Assembly: GCA_030762175.1 (NCBI GenBank)
Contig: CM060846.1
Span: forward strand, 237,706,512 to 237,770,511
DNA: 64,000 nt
Source of the DNA: Metallyticus violacea
Taxonomy: Eukaryota; Arthropoda; Insecta; Mantodea; Metallyticidae
Direction of reading: 5' to 3'
The translations under genes and the position numbers were made by a program. The notes under the pieces are model-generated. The model was not told the DNA's origin and ran no database searches. It saw only the letters and a list, made by a program, of their open reading frames with translations. Below, in pieces: positions 10,213 to 22,082 of this stretch (the first letter of the stretch is position 1; each line of letters begins with the position of its first letter).

Positions 10213-12246
10213 TTCTGCCAAGTTTTCTATAATATGTGGAAAATCAGGCTCAATATTTGTGAGGGCAAGCTTTATTTGAACCAGCATATTTTCTTGAGAT
10301 AAATGGGGCTTGTTCTTTGATTTTAAATGTTTCATCAAAGAAAATAGCTGTTTGCAAAGATAAATAGAACTGAACATTGTGAAAATCCTTGAATCAAATG
10401 TTTTAAGATTTGGGTAAGTTGAATTTGTAGCATTTTAAAAAGTTTGTAATCCACAGTACCTTGACCTCTGCTTTTCACAAATAAATCATGCTATTATTAA
10501 AATTACTTCCATTTGCAACTCCAACCTAACCTTATTCAAATCTATGGACAAAGGATTAAAAAACAGTAGGAAGTCATTCTGCAGGCCATTGAAATCTGTA
10601 AATCTGCAATCAGTAAATTCAGTTTTTGGATTTTCCAGCAGAATGGCATATTTATTGATCTGGCTTTGAGGAACTGTTTTAGAGACTTAAAACATGGAAA
10701 GTGAAAAAAACTCTTTCTGTGGTAATTGTGATTTCCATAAGACCAATTAAGCTATAAATGCCTTAGTTGATCTCTATATATGATCTGTGTTCTTGTTTCC
10801 TCCTTGTAGCTCACAATTTAATTCACTAAGGTGCTCAGAAACATCATTTAGAAATGCAAGATTACTGTTCTACAATCTTCATCCAATTCCAGAATGAGCA
10901 TTCCCTAATAAAAGAAAACAAACATTAAAATAGCACAGTAGGGTAAACAAAGTATGTAAAATGTATTTATATTTTATAATGAAGAGGGAATAGATTATGA
11001 ATGAATATATGTGTAGCATGAAATCTCGTATCTTTGCACAGAGATAGAAGAACCGATGAAGCATTTTTCCATGTCTGAACCACCTGACTTCAGTATGAAA
11101 AATGAAATCATCGTATTCTTCTCCCAAATCTTCAAAGAGCTTTTGGAATTTGTGATATTTAAATTTAAAAACCCTTGATTTTATGCCATTAATATTATGG
11201 ATCATTAAATCCACTACTTCTATCATATTCACTGTTTTGGAGCACAAAACTTCTTGGTGAATTATACAATGTAAATTGCATTGCTTTACACCTATTCTCA
11301 GTTCCCTTAAATAACATTTCAGCCTTCCAATTTTATCCAATATGGCTGGACAACTGTCAATTATAACTGATATTAGTTTCTGCTACTCTTAATTGTTTTT
11401 TCTCCACACAGGTGCACAGAGCTTTAAATATTTCTTCTCCTTTTATCTTCCCCATCAGAGGTATTATATAGACAAATACTCATACATCACAAGGTCCTCA
11501 TCCATGCTAGGAAAGAATATTGCCAATTGAACTGTATCATTTATATCAGAGCTCTCATCTAATGCAAAGGAAAAATATTTGCATTCCTGAATGTTTAACA
11601 TAATGACATTATCAATGTGTTTTCTGTTATTCATCTTACTAATGTGAGACTTGACATCCTCAGTCTTTCAAAATATATTTTTTTTCTGGTATTAATATTC
11701 CAACTACATTCAAAATATATTTTTTTCACAAAATGATCTTTTGTGAATGGTTTCAAATATTGGTGGATTTCCAGGCAGTGTGATAACTTGCAAGTAGTAC
11801 CTTATGTGCCATTCATCATCTGAATTATTTGTTATGGACTCCAATTCCTTGATGACTTTTTTACTGTTTTAAATATCTTTCTCAATGCAGCCCTATATTA
11901 AACAATGCACATCCTGTTCAGTCATGAAAACTTGAGTGTATTTAATTTTCACTGTTGTATTACTTTTATTGTTATAATAAATTACTTTAACAATACATTT
12001 TGTTTAACTGTAATCCTTGAATTTCAAAAGAAAATATTTAATATTGAAATGCTTACCTTTTAATTGGTTGTGTTCTTTATGGTAGGTTTCATAATGCCAT
12101 CTGATATTTGCTTTGAAAACTCGGTTTAATATTTTGGAACACACTGAACATCTCGCATCATCTCCATAAGGTATAAAGAAATTTTCTTCTTCCCAATCAT
12201 TGCTAAACTTTCTTTTATAGGCAGAAGTTGATGGCCTTGTTAACAT
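10201..12246 (-). pseudogene. hAT (ZBED-type) transposase relic
   Basis: This is a decayed hAT transposase read on the minus strand. It starts at an ATG at 12246 with a BED-like zinc finger: CSVCSKILN, then HYETYHKEH. A middle block contains YFSFALDESSDINDT, QLAIFF, the region around the first catalytic Asp (about 11510-11585). The next block (11340-10879) has CIIHQEVLCSK and FHTEVRWFRHGKMLHRFF, typical of ZBED5/GTF2IRD2-like transposases. The C-terminal dimerisation part has CKQLFSLMKHLKSKNK (about 10370-10310) and ends EVYT-stop at 10203-10201, within the 166-bp array. Stop codons and frameshifts separate the blocks. A 15-bp terminal inverted repeat candidate lies beyond the start at 12383-12397. 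Confidence 0.85.
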
Positions 12247-12382
12247 TGTAAATCTGACTGATTAATCCCAAACTGGTTTCATTCACTCTCTGAGGGTGAA
12301 AACTGGTGGGTATGTGTAGAGTGCAGCATGGGCTGCCATGTAATAGGGTACATGCTACAACTCCAAATCGATTCATGAATTT

Positions 12383-12397
12383 GTTTGCCAACCACTG
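12383..12397 (-). repeat. hAT terminal inverted repeat candidate
   Basis: On the minus strand this reads CAGTGGTTGGCAAAC, a classic hAT/ZBED terminal sequence, 137 bases outside the transposase start. The matching opposite end near 9.6 kb was not found convincingly, so this end alone is claimed. Confidence 0.65.
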
Positions 12398-12716
12398 ATC
12401 TACTGGAAAGCAAGAAAGAATGACTTCTAAAACTTGCCATTGAAATAAAAATATAGTTAAAACATTTTCAATGGTGAATTTGCTTCATCATGGAGTTTCA
12501 GTGCAACAAAATCCAAAAACCATGTCATCCGTGTTATTTGCAAGTGTGCTCAGAACTTCCAAGGCCTTCTCTAAAATGCGATCCTCCTTGTTAACACTTT
12601 TTCTTTTTTAGTCTTTGGTTGCAGATATTCGGTTGGTTCAGGGCTCTCCAATGCATTTTCGTCTTCCAAGATTATCGGCTGAAATTAATAATTGTTTTTA
12701 TTAATTTTACAGATCC

Positions 12717-13400
12717 CAACCACTAAAAATGAATGGAGAGGCATTGCAAAGGATTTTGAAGTAAAATGGAATCCTAATTGTATAGGGAGCCTTGATGACA
12801 AGCATGTAGATCTTAAATAGTGGCAGCATATATTACAATTTTAAAGGTACATTTATTATTATTTTAACTATGGTGGATGCTGACTACAGAATAATGTATT
12901 TTAATGTCAGGTGCAATGGAGGAATGCCTGACAATGGAATATTTCAAAACAGCTCTCTGTCAAAAGCATTGGAAACAAATGAACCAAATGTGCCCAAACT
13001 GCAATCCCTTCCAGATAGAACTGCTTTTGTAGTAGTAGCTGATGATGTTACCTAGGAAAAACAACATAATGAAACCTTATCTGCATAGAAACCAACCTGC
13101 TCCAAATAAAATATTTAACTACTGGCTATCAAGAGCACGATGAGTTGCTGAAAATGTGTTAATTTGATTGCGAACCAATTTATAATACTGAAGACTACAG
13201 TAATGCTGCAGGCAGATAAGGTGAGACCATTGTTTGAGCCATTGCTGTAGTGCATAATTACCCTATTGTCCTTAAAATTGTGCACAACAAATATATACTC
13301 CTCTGAATATGTTAATAAAGAAACCGATAAAAGTGTTTTTCTTGGAAACTGGGGAGAAGTAGGACAAGGTAGACCGATAATGTTATCTTTTCACCAGCAC
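12717..13400 (+). pseudogene. PIF/Harbinger transposase relic (HARBI1-like)
   Basis: This is a relic of a DDE nuclease of the PIF/Harbinger superfamily. It opens with [15 protein letters not shown] and IGSLDDKHV, matching the IGA(L/I)DGKH block with the first catalytic Asp. The longest intact piece (12870-13055) reads VDADYRIMYFNV, then DNGIFQNSSLSKAL and TAFVVVADDV, matching the block with the second Asp and the following conserved VADDAFPL. Degraded equivalents of the FNYRLSRAR and VENAFG region follow at about 13105-13180 in other frames. Stop codons occur within and between blocks. It is non-functional; terminal repeats were not identified. Confidence 0.75.
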
Positions 13401-14438
13401 CTTTAGTTGAACATAACATAAATCACGATCCAAAATAATATGAGAACAGTTTTTTTTTTCCCCCCACTTGAGAGAGAGGTATTGTGGCTATATGGATTTA
13501 TATAAATTTAAAGTCTCTTTTAACTAGGTGTCAACAGAGCATAGTAATAACAAAACATGCAAATTTAACATAATTTATATGCATCCTCAATGGATGAAAA
13601 CAGGTTTTGTTAACTATTATAACTTTTGTTTATTTATATTGTAGTATCTAACTATGTAAGCTTTATGCACTAAATAAATATATATACACTAAATTGCCCA
13701 CATCTCACTGCACTTTACAAATAGCATAAAATGGAAATCATAAAACGCAGGCAGGAACTTTTGTAATTTTTGTTGGTCCCCTATTCGCTCTTCCTTTGTA
13801 TCTTTTACAATTAACCATCAATGTGCATCTGCAATATGCAGCTTTCTAGATATTTCCTTAGCATCTGTGTGAAATTGAGCCACTAAGTGTCCTTTTGTGG
13901 CTGTCTTTTTGACCCTGTTTAATCTTCACATGTTGGATGCCACAGTTCTGATGTGTATCCATTTTGCAGAGGTAAAATGGAGAACTAGTTAGTTGAATAT
14001 TTCAAAACAACAATGCAGAAACTCATATTTATATAAAATTGACATCAAAGTCACTCACTTATCAGCAGCTCTATTTCCTCTTTCGTCTGGTTGCAATTAA
14101 ACCATGTGCAACTTTAGGAAATTTCCAACTCTCTAGAAATGCTCAACATTTCTCTAGCAACTCCCCTTTGTAACTGTCCTTATGCAAGTTGCAGCAACAT
14201 TAACACAAGTGTCTATTCTGAGTCGACTATGTCCAGATGGTGCCACTTGCTGTATGGCACATGGTCATAGACATAATAGTGTCAGTGTGTAGACATGCCT
14301 TAAGTGTTTTACAATAAAATATCCTTCAGTGAGACCTTGTGGAAAACATTTAAAAGGAAGTACTACAGTAAAATTGATTTAAGTTTTGTATGCTTAGCAG
14401 CTATAATGTGTTAAATGATGCATATGTATCCTTTCCAG

Positions 14439-14504
14439 AGAGAAGAAGATAGTGCCTTTAAGAGCCTTGGTACGGGTAACAGGATAGCAACATTTTTATT
14501 TTAT
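14439..14504 (+). CDS. P4HA: P4HA exon, GTGNRIAT segment
   Basis: This small exon of exactly 22 codons joins in phase 0 to the preceding P4HA exon. It is bounded by a TTTCCAG acceptor ending at 14438 and a GTAAGT donor at 14505. It reads REEDSAFKSLGTGNRIAT and then FLFY. The GTGNRIAT segment, followed by an aromatic FYMSD continuation in the next exon, is diagnostic of the animal P4HA dioxygenase core and forms part of the double-stranded beta-helix. The exon is too short to stand out as an open reading frame. I found it by looking for the residues missing between the HFD exon and the MSD exon. Splice phase, length and protein content all agree. Confidence 0.95.
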
Positions 14505-15358
14505 GTAAGTATTAGGTAATTGCATATCTAAAATAAAAGTTTACCAGAGAACAGCCTCTCTCTATATGTTTGTATTTATATAATATAAATAGAAACCACA
14601 TTTAGATTCAAAAAAATCATATTGTGCTTTATTGTGTACCATTTATCTGCTTTTAATGTAGGTAATCAGTTCTTAGTATTTTTATATACTTGGTAGTAGT
14701 ATTACCCCCATGTGGTGGACAATTGATGTTTTGTGAGGCCTTATAAAATGATGGCGGGCAAACATTTTTGATGGCTGGTCAAGAGATAAGTTTATCAAGA
14801 TGTAAACGCTTATTTTAACTGTGTGCTGGGGAGCGACACTAGGGCTGCCAATGTCATAAATATGGCAGTGGAATCAAACTGGTGGAATGTAATAAGGAAG
14901 GGTTGCCTCATCAGGAGAGAGTGCGGCAATTAGTTATATGAAGGTATTTATTAAGGATGGTAGGCGAAGATTGCCTTGCATTAGCGACAGTGCTAAAGGA
15001 GCTAGTGCAGCACTAAATATGATAATGAGCATTATTGTATTATACTGATAAAAAATGTATATGCTACTTACAAAAATGATAGGTGAAGGTGCCGAGATGA
15101 GGACAGAGTTAGTGCAACAATAAATACGATAATGAGGAATGAAAATAATGTAGATTGTACTTGTGAAGATCGCCTCAGTGTAGATGTCACGACAGAGTTT
15201 AGGAGCAAGTGTGATATGGTAAAAAATAATGGACAATATCCAATGAGGCGTAGATGTAACGATGGGGTTTAAGGAGTGAATGACCAAAATGAAAGAAAGA
15301 AGTGTGGGGGAAGTTATATGATTGGTTGAAATAATACCATAAGTAAGGAATGTTTCGG

Positions 15359-16060
15359 AAAGTAGTCAAGATTTTTTTCCTGACATGCTGGAGCATGTTT
15401 TACCACAAACATGCGGGAAGAATGACTTACTGTCAAGTGCATATGTGTTTTAATTATTTAAAACAAATAAAATATGGCTGACCTGATGTGTATAAGTATG
15501 GTGTCTGTGAATTATTGAGTTAACTGATGCAACGTAAGGAGCAAAAAGTTAGCAAGGAAGTGACGTGATTGGTGGAGAAGATGAAAAGAAGGAATATGAT
15601 TGGTCAGAATAAAACGCTTGGTGATTTGCAAGGTCCAGCATGCGGTGTCCACCATTCTGAGGTAATGTGATCATCAAGTTTTTGTTTGACAGTTTTTAAC
15701 TAGTTAACCACAGGAGTCAGTTATACAAGGCACATTTCTGGGAAGTAATCAAGCTTATTTCTGGCAGGCAGGAACATATTTTACCACAAATATCTAGGAA
15801 GTTATCTAAACTAATTAACATGTTTTAATTATTAAAAAAAACATAAAATGTGACTTACTTGATGTGCATAGGTAGGGTGTCCGCGAGATACAGAGCTGGC
15901 TGATGCAATGTAAGGAGTAACAGAGATGGTATGTGGAGTGCTGTGATTGATGGAGAAGATGAAAAGAAGGAATAAGATTGTTTAGAATAAAATGCTTGGT
16001 GATTGGACGTACGTTTTTTTTGCAAAGTCCAGGGTGTGGTGTGTGCTATCTCAAGGTGCT
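15359..16060. repeat. Diverged direct duplication, about 383-bp period
   Basis: Two diverged copies begin at about 15359 (AGTAGTCAAG) and 15742 (GAAGTAATCAAG). They share TTTTACCACAAA, GATGAAAAGAAGGAATA and AAAATGCTTGGTGATT-like blocks. The duplication lies inside the long-TIR element. Confidence 0.7.
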
Positions 16061-16274
16061 CAGGGCTTTTTTATACTTACATGTTGAGCAAGTATAAACA
16101 TGCTATATAATTTGTAAGAATATAATGATAATATACAGATACAAACATTATTAATATTTGCAGATATATACATAAGTGTTTTAATGAATTAGTGGTGAGC
16201 GTTATACATGAGCATAAGCATGCAAACAATTAACTAAAAATTAGTATTACATAAATTAACAAGTACATACATTG

Positions 16275-16331
16275 TTCCACGATACGTATTCTGATTAAAT
16301 CTCATGTAAGTGAAACCATAAAGAGTGTTCC
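16275..16331 (+). repeat. Truncated hammerhead-repeat fragment (copy d)
   Basis: About 57 bases match, in opposite orientation, the sequence beside the hammerhead-like core at 23592-23666: TTCCAC, then GATACGTATTCTGA, then GTGAAACCATAAAGAGTG. Only the distal strand of stem II and a mutated GAAAC (GATAC) remain; the CTGANGA box is missing. Confidence 0.6.
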
Positions 16332-16484
16332 AAATATTTTGACTCATAAGGGATATTAATGTGCGTTTCACTGCGTTTGATTCCAAATTGAATTAATACT
16401 GAAAGTACATATATGTTTTATTGTGCAAGTACATACATGAGGTATTATGTACCATGTTGTATATATTTTATATATGATAAAAGT

Positions 16485-17010
16485 ACAAACAAGCTGGACA
16501 AAAATTGGTGTGTGTGTCTCTCTCTCTCTCTCTTTTTCTTTTTGGCAGTATTTGGCATGATGGGTGAAGAAGATGTCTTCATGGGTGTGGCAGGGAGTGT
16601 GGCATTATATTTTGGAAATATATATTGTTTTTTATTTTACATAATATAAATGTTTTTTGGTGGCATAATTTTGAGCTAATATGGTGGTTTTGCAAGGTGG
16701 ATGTTATTTAAATATTACATTTTGGAATTTTTATTATTGATATGTACAAACAAGTTGAACAAAAATTAGTGCTATTGTCGCTCCCCCCCTCTTTTTATGG
16801 GATAGCAGTTTTTGGCATCATGGGCAGTGGATATGGAGATTTCTTCATATTGATGCATTATAGTGAGGCAGTGAGTGCATGTAAGTTGGAAACATAGTTT
16901 TTTTATTTTACGTAATATAAATGCTTTCTGGTAGCGTAATTTTGAACAAATATGGTGGTTTTGCTAGGTGTATCTTATTTAAATGTTAGATATCAGGAAT
17001 TTTTATTATT
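16485..17010. repeat. Diverged direct duplication, 261-bp period
   Basis: Copies start at 16485 (ACAAACAAGCTGGAC) and 16746 (ACAAACAAGTTGAAC). Both hold TTTGGCAT.ATGGG, TTTTATTTTAC.TAATATAAA and AATATGGTGGTTTTGC. It is internal to the long-TIR element. A short TC microsatellite (16516-16532) lies in the first copy. Confidence 0.75.
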
Positions 17011-19840
17011 GTTTTAATAAATATGGTGATAATTATTTTGTGTGTGCAATATTTATAAGTACAATTGAAATTGTTTCTATAGCTCCTTGTATTTATTGTG
17101 GCATTAACTCTGTCCCCATCCTGGTGTCTTCACCTATCATCCTTTGTAAGTACCATATATATTATTGTTTTTTATATAACTCATTATCGTATTCATATAT
17201 ATAATTGTTTTCTATATAGCTCATTATCGTATTTTGTGCCACATTCGCTCCTTCAGCACCGCTGCTACCTCAAGGTGATCTTTGATGATCATTCTTTGTA
17301 AATACCCTTATATAACGTATTTATTGCTGCACCATTTCCTGCTGAGGCTACCTTCCCCTGTTATACCCTGCCATTTTGTTTCCACCTCCATATTTATGAC
17401 ACTAGCAGCCCAAGTGCCAACCCCCTAGTACATAGTTAATGCTTTCTGGGCCTTATAAAATAAGCGTTTATAGTGCGACCAATTTATTTCTTGGCCGGCT
17501 ATCAAAATTTTTCGTCGGCGATCATTTTATAAGGCACTGCAAAATATCAATTGTCGCCACAGGGGTTAATACTACTCTTGCTAAAGGTTTTCAATTTTTC
17601 CATTAGGACTATCTTATATATTTGTATTATTGTTTTAGTGTTTTAATAATTTCTACTTCTCAGGTAATGAGCACATGCATACATACATAGGCATGCACAT
17701 GCACACAAAATTACCTATCTACCCACCTAATCATAAGTTTATGTATAATTATGTATAATGCATATGCATACTCATATATGCAAATAGTTGGTAGCATAGT
17801 AACACATGACATTGACAATCCCAGCAGGTGCACCAATATCTGCTATTCATGAAACTCTGTCTTTCATAAAACAACTGACTTTTTAACAAGCTAGTTTTAA
17901 ATTCGCTGATGTAATGTATTTACCCACTAAGCAATTAAAGCTGTTTACTTTCTTTTTCCAAATATATTTGAAATATACAGAGGAACTGAGTGCATTATTA
18001 GATAAATGACCTGTCTATGGTGCTTGTGCATGAATATCCCAGGTATGCACAACCACAACTTGGTTTAAGGTGATACTTATGCATCTGATGACAAAAAATG
18101 ATTTGATTTTAAAAATGTAAATATGTTTTAAGCTTACTTCAGAGTATCTTGTTCACATGTGAAACTACTGTTTTATCTCCAGTAAACTGGAGTTGCATTA
18201 TTTTCTTTCATCAGAAAATATTTTGTATGCATGAAGTTATCTCAGTAGTATCATACAGAACAACAATGCAAGAGGTCATAGGTTCATTTACTACCTGGTC
18301 TCTTGACTTATTTTAATTTCACTTTTTTTTTTTTTTTTTTTGGTACAAATATGTGAATTTCTTCTTTGTTGTAGTTTCATTTCCAATGCTTAGTAAGTGT
18401 TACATTTTTATTAAAGTGTAATAAAATCCTGATCCATCTAGTTGAACTCAGAGAGGATGGAGTGGATATGTTTTTCTATTTCCCTATTTTATCTATAATA
18501 TATTATAAATAAGAATCAGGTAAGAATTATGTGATGTGCAATGTGGCAAACACCATATGCCCTGTTACCACTGCTTCCAACATTTTCCCTGAATGTTTTG
18601 AAGGTAGTGTAAGGAACCCTTGAACTCAATATTTTGTACATGTCTTCTATCCAATTTCCCAAAAAATGCCAGAACATGTTTTTAATTAACCCTTTAACCC
18701 CTCCACATTTTCTCATATGTTTATTATTCCAGTATACACTTTTGTTGCTCCATAACACATGTTTGCGACTTAGGTATTTTTTAAGGAAACAGAGACGAGG
18801 TATGAACTCCATGCCGTTTTTTCAGTCTAACAACAAGCAGAAATAACTGAGTTGACATATTTATTTAGGAGGGATATTTGAATTGCTCTCACACAGCCAG
18901 ACATTAATGTCCAAATCCAGGTACTGGCTTCCAATTTATGTGCACCTGACCCTAGTTGCTCGAAGGATTATATAAGACTCCAGAAATAGGGGCACACAAC
19001 ATAAAGTATGTGTGGATTACTACTGTACATGTCTAGTCAATACAGAGCCTCCTCGTCTTCAAATCTCCTTTTGTCACTTTGATACTTAAGTATCATATCC
19101 TGAATCCTCTCCTGGGGACTTATAAATTTCTCAGCAAAGTTTCTCATTTGCCTTAAAATTTTTTGTAACCTCTTTCATTATTGTTTAGTATATAAACTGT
19201 TATTGGAAAGTAGTCAACATTGTGTTTCAACACTTAAGTAACCAACCTATCCTTGCATCCTTCGGCCTAATACTCGGCCATTTAAATGCCCCTTGGCTAC
19301 CGCTCAGTCTCTGCCAGCAAAGCCTCTAGCAGACAATCTGCCAGCACTGGGGCATGACAGTATCATTCAACAGAAATATAACAAATGAAAACAAATTTCC
19401 TCACTTGAATCCAGCTTTATTGAGTGGTATTCACTTTACCTGAAGTTTGACTTTAATGCTGGAAGTGGATCCATTTTTTGTACATAAACATGCAGAACTG
19501 TTTATTGTGAAGGAAAATTGAGTTAGAAGAATTTTCTGATTCAAATGTAATGTTATCTAACATCTCATCATGAATAATGTTTGCTTTGGTTTCTTTCTCC
19601 CTTTTAATTTAATTTCATTGAATTTATTCCCTATACTGTTACCTTTTTGGAATAGTATAAAACATAGTTTTCATCAACATTGTGCTTCTTTTTGGAACAG
19701 TATGAGAGATGTAGTAAAAATAAGATTCTGAGCTTTATTTGATGCATGTCTGAATTTTTATTTTCAGATAATTTTTTAGTATAAAAATGACATTAAGAAA
19801 GAGTTAGCATTCTTTATTAATGCTGTGTCAACATTTTCAG

Positions 19841-20006
19841 ATGAGTGACATTCCACAAGGGGGTGCCACTGTCTTTCCTTCAATAAATGTTGCCTTAAAA
19901 CCTAAAAAGGGTTCAGCAGCATTTTGGTATAATCTATATCCAAATGGAGAAGGAGATATGTTAACTCGGCATGCAGCTTGCCCTGTACTTACAGGCTCCA
20001 AGTGGG
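19841..20006 (+). CDS. P4HA: P4HA exon with distal His and 2-oxoglutarate Lys
   Basis: This exon supplies the second half of the P4HA active site. It opens after a TTTTCAG acceptor ending at 19840 and closes at a GTAAGT donor at 20007. It holds 55 codons plus one base, giving a phase-1 junction. It reads MSDIPQGGATVFP, then GSAAFWYNLYPNGEGD, then TRHAACPVLTGSKW. The His at 19970-19972 is the third iron ligand (human His483). The Lys at 20000-20002, ten residues on, binds the C5 carboxylate of 2-oxoglutarate (human Lys493). The Cys of HAAC is the partner of the C-terminal Cys in a conserved disulphide (human Cys486-Cys511). The apparent N-terminal Met is only the first exon residue. Nothing looks broken, so the gene is probably functional. 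Confidence 0.96.
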
Positions 20007-21781
20007 GTAAGTTGATTTCAAGATATCAGTTATGGTTGATGTGTATTGGTGATGAGAGCATTATTATTGCTTGACCAATGAAAAATCCTTTACTATGCTG
20101 TAAGGCAATATTCATACTTTTAGCAAATGGGCTGAATTACAATAGAAAAGAGAGAATCATTGTGATACTACCACTACCAGCACTTTGGCTGCCACCACCA
20201 CACTGTCATTACCACCACCAACAATTATATCTAATCAAAGTACATCTGCATTAATTTTATAATCATATTAATTAATATTGCTCTTATTCAAATTATCATA
20301 AAATCACTGTGAAGCTTGAAACTGCAAGTTAGGAAAATCTGATGTGTAACTGGAACAAGATATCCTTAATGTGCCATGTGGGTGTGAGTCTGTTATGCAT
20401 GCTCAACTCATTGTTTTACAACAATCAGAGATTAAATCACCAGTTCATATACATAAACATGAATAGAGGGTGTTTAAAAAGTCACATATTATTATGTTGA
20501 TTCTCTAGGTACAACAGAATAGTTTATTACCAAATATTGTTATCAGATATAAGAACCGAAAACAGCAAATATGTTGGAAAACTCAATCACATGGGTTTCT
20601 AGATGCTGAATATAAGAAAAGAAATTGTATGTACTTTTATTCTTGGCTTCCAGAACAAACTTACCTTTTTAAGTGTGCAAAGAGTTACTTCTGAATTGTG
20701 CAATTCATGGTTAAGCATCTTTTAGAAAATTGTTCATTGCACTTATCAATCCTGGTATATTTCTAAACTTTCCCAGCAAGTGTTCAGTATGGAAGTAATA
20801 TATACCAGGAAAGCATGTTATTCAGTTCCTTGTAATGGCACCCCAGATTTGATTTCAGAATTTGTATTAATTATTTTAAAGAAATTTAATAGAATAATTT
20901 CTTTATTTTTTGCTCTATTAAGGCACTATATTTCAGTGTGAAAACTATCATATTAAGCAGCTGATATTCAATCAAAATGAGGAGAGAGGATGATATTTGA
21001 TGCATTTTATGGCACTCACTACTACTGTCATGTAATGTATGTACTATAGCATACATTATGCATGAAACTTTCTGGTGGATGATACAATAGAAAAAGACAT
21101 TTTGTGGTTAGTTCACCTTTAGCACAAAGAGCAAGAAAACCACTTTTTTTTTGTTTGTTGCTAATTACCAATTGCACCTCCTATTGGTCTTTGTTTTCCC
21201 CACATTTGAACTCGGCTAGCAATTGGAAGCACATGGCACAGTTACCCACACCCAGCCCACATTGGCAAAGTACTGAAAAAGTACACACTTATCTTTTTCA
21301 CAGAAGATGCAGTTTCTCTTTCCTGAATTTGTGGATTGCAAGGCATACACTTCAGTAATCTTGAAGGAATGAAATTTTAGCATTTTTGTAGCAGAATGTG
21401 CTAATGTATGGCTGATCCCAACTTGTGCAATGTTGCAATAGATTTTTGCAATGATTTTTCTAATTGAGCAGCATTATTGTCCCTTTTTTTTTTTTTTTTT
21501 TTTTGTTAACACATGATGTCTGCATCTTATTTTCTTGTTCAACACCAATCCTGTTGTTTTGAATTTCAGAACTATTTTAAGAATTGTAGATATGTCATTT
21601 GGATGAGCTCCCAGAGAAATTTTTGAAATTCTGCTTGAGCTTACAGTTGATTCATTTCTTTAAATGTTACAGTAAATGAAAATGCATTACTCTGTATTAC
21701 ATCTATAAACTAAGAGAAATGAAACCCTGTAACAGAATAACTTCTTACTGTTCTGAACTTATAAATGCACAAATTGGCCTT

Positions 21782-22082
21782 TTTTTTTTTATTTGGTTTA
21801 ATTATGGATGTTCTTTTAACATCTCAGGTCATCAGCGTCCCATTCAATTCAGGGTGTGAAACGGCCGACAAATTTTGCACAGAGGCCTCTTCTTTCAGGC
21901 TTGAGGTTCTTTTTCGCACTGTAAATATACAACACAGGACCCAATGCTTTACTTACTTTCTGAAGGAAGCCATACTTACAATTTTTACGTCCGAAAAAAT
22001 CCATTGGTCCTGGCCGGGTTCGAACCTGCAACCTTGGGTTTAGGAGGCAAGTATGATTACCACTACTCCACCAGGACCGACA
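21782..22082 (-). mobile_element. SINE-2 full copy with 11-bp TSD
   Basis: This tRNA-derived SINE on the minus strand is flanked by exact 11-bp duplications of AAATTGGCCTT (21771-21781 and 22083-22093). The 5' head retains a tRNA shape: GGTCCTGG pairs with CCAGGACC as an acceptor stem, TGGTGGAGTAGTGG is box A and GGTTCGAACCC is a perfect box B. The body matches the copy at 122-360. It ends in an A-rich tail after CTGATGACCTGAGATG. Confidence 0.92.

Larger units (their letters stand above)
1799..14438 (+). other. P4HA intron, 12.6 kb, transposon-rich
   Basis: This intron lies between the HFD exon and the GTGNRIAT exon. Its contents are listed separately: SINE and LINE debris, a hairpin element, a full LINE relic on the minus strand, a hAT relic with a 166-bp tandem array and a Harbinger relic. 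The remaining stretches (1800-2310, 2620-3430, 5040-5930, 12400-12715 and 13450-14430) are AT-rich with nothing I can name. Confidence 0.85.
14706..17565. mobile_element. Long-TIR DNA element, 2.9 kb, piggyBac-like ends
   Basis: The ends are long inverted copies: about 14706-15170 on the left and about 17060-17565 on the right. Both begin CCCC(A)TGTGG, then GACAATTGAT.TTTTG and CCTTATAAAATGAT, followed by further aligned blocks such as AAACGCTTATTTTA and GTGTCATAAATATGG. TTAC on the left (14702-14705) and TTAA on the right (17566-17569) would suit a piggyBac-type TTAA target, with one mutated. No transposase was recognised inside, so the element is non-autonomous. The interior holds two diverged direct duplications (about 383 bp and 261 bp period). 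The piggyBac label is tentative. Confidence 0.7.
14505..19840 (+). other. P4HA intron, 5.3 kb
   Basis: This intron is dominated by the long-inverted-repeat element at 14706-17565. From 17570 to 19840 it is AT-rich with a poly(T) run at about 18324-18342. I recognise no gene, RNA or transposon protein there. Confidence 0.85.

Noticed and set aside
18516..18846. Overlapping open frames on both strands in intron 2
   Set aside because: No recognisable motif; overlap of frames on both strands suggests chance.
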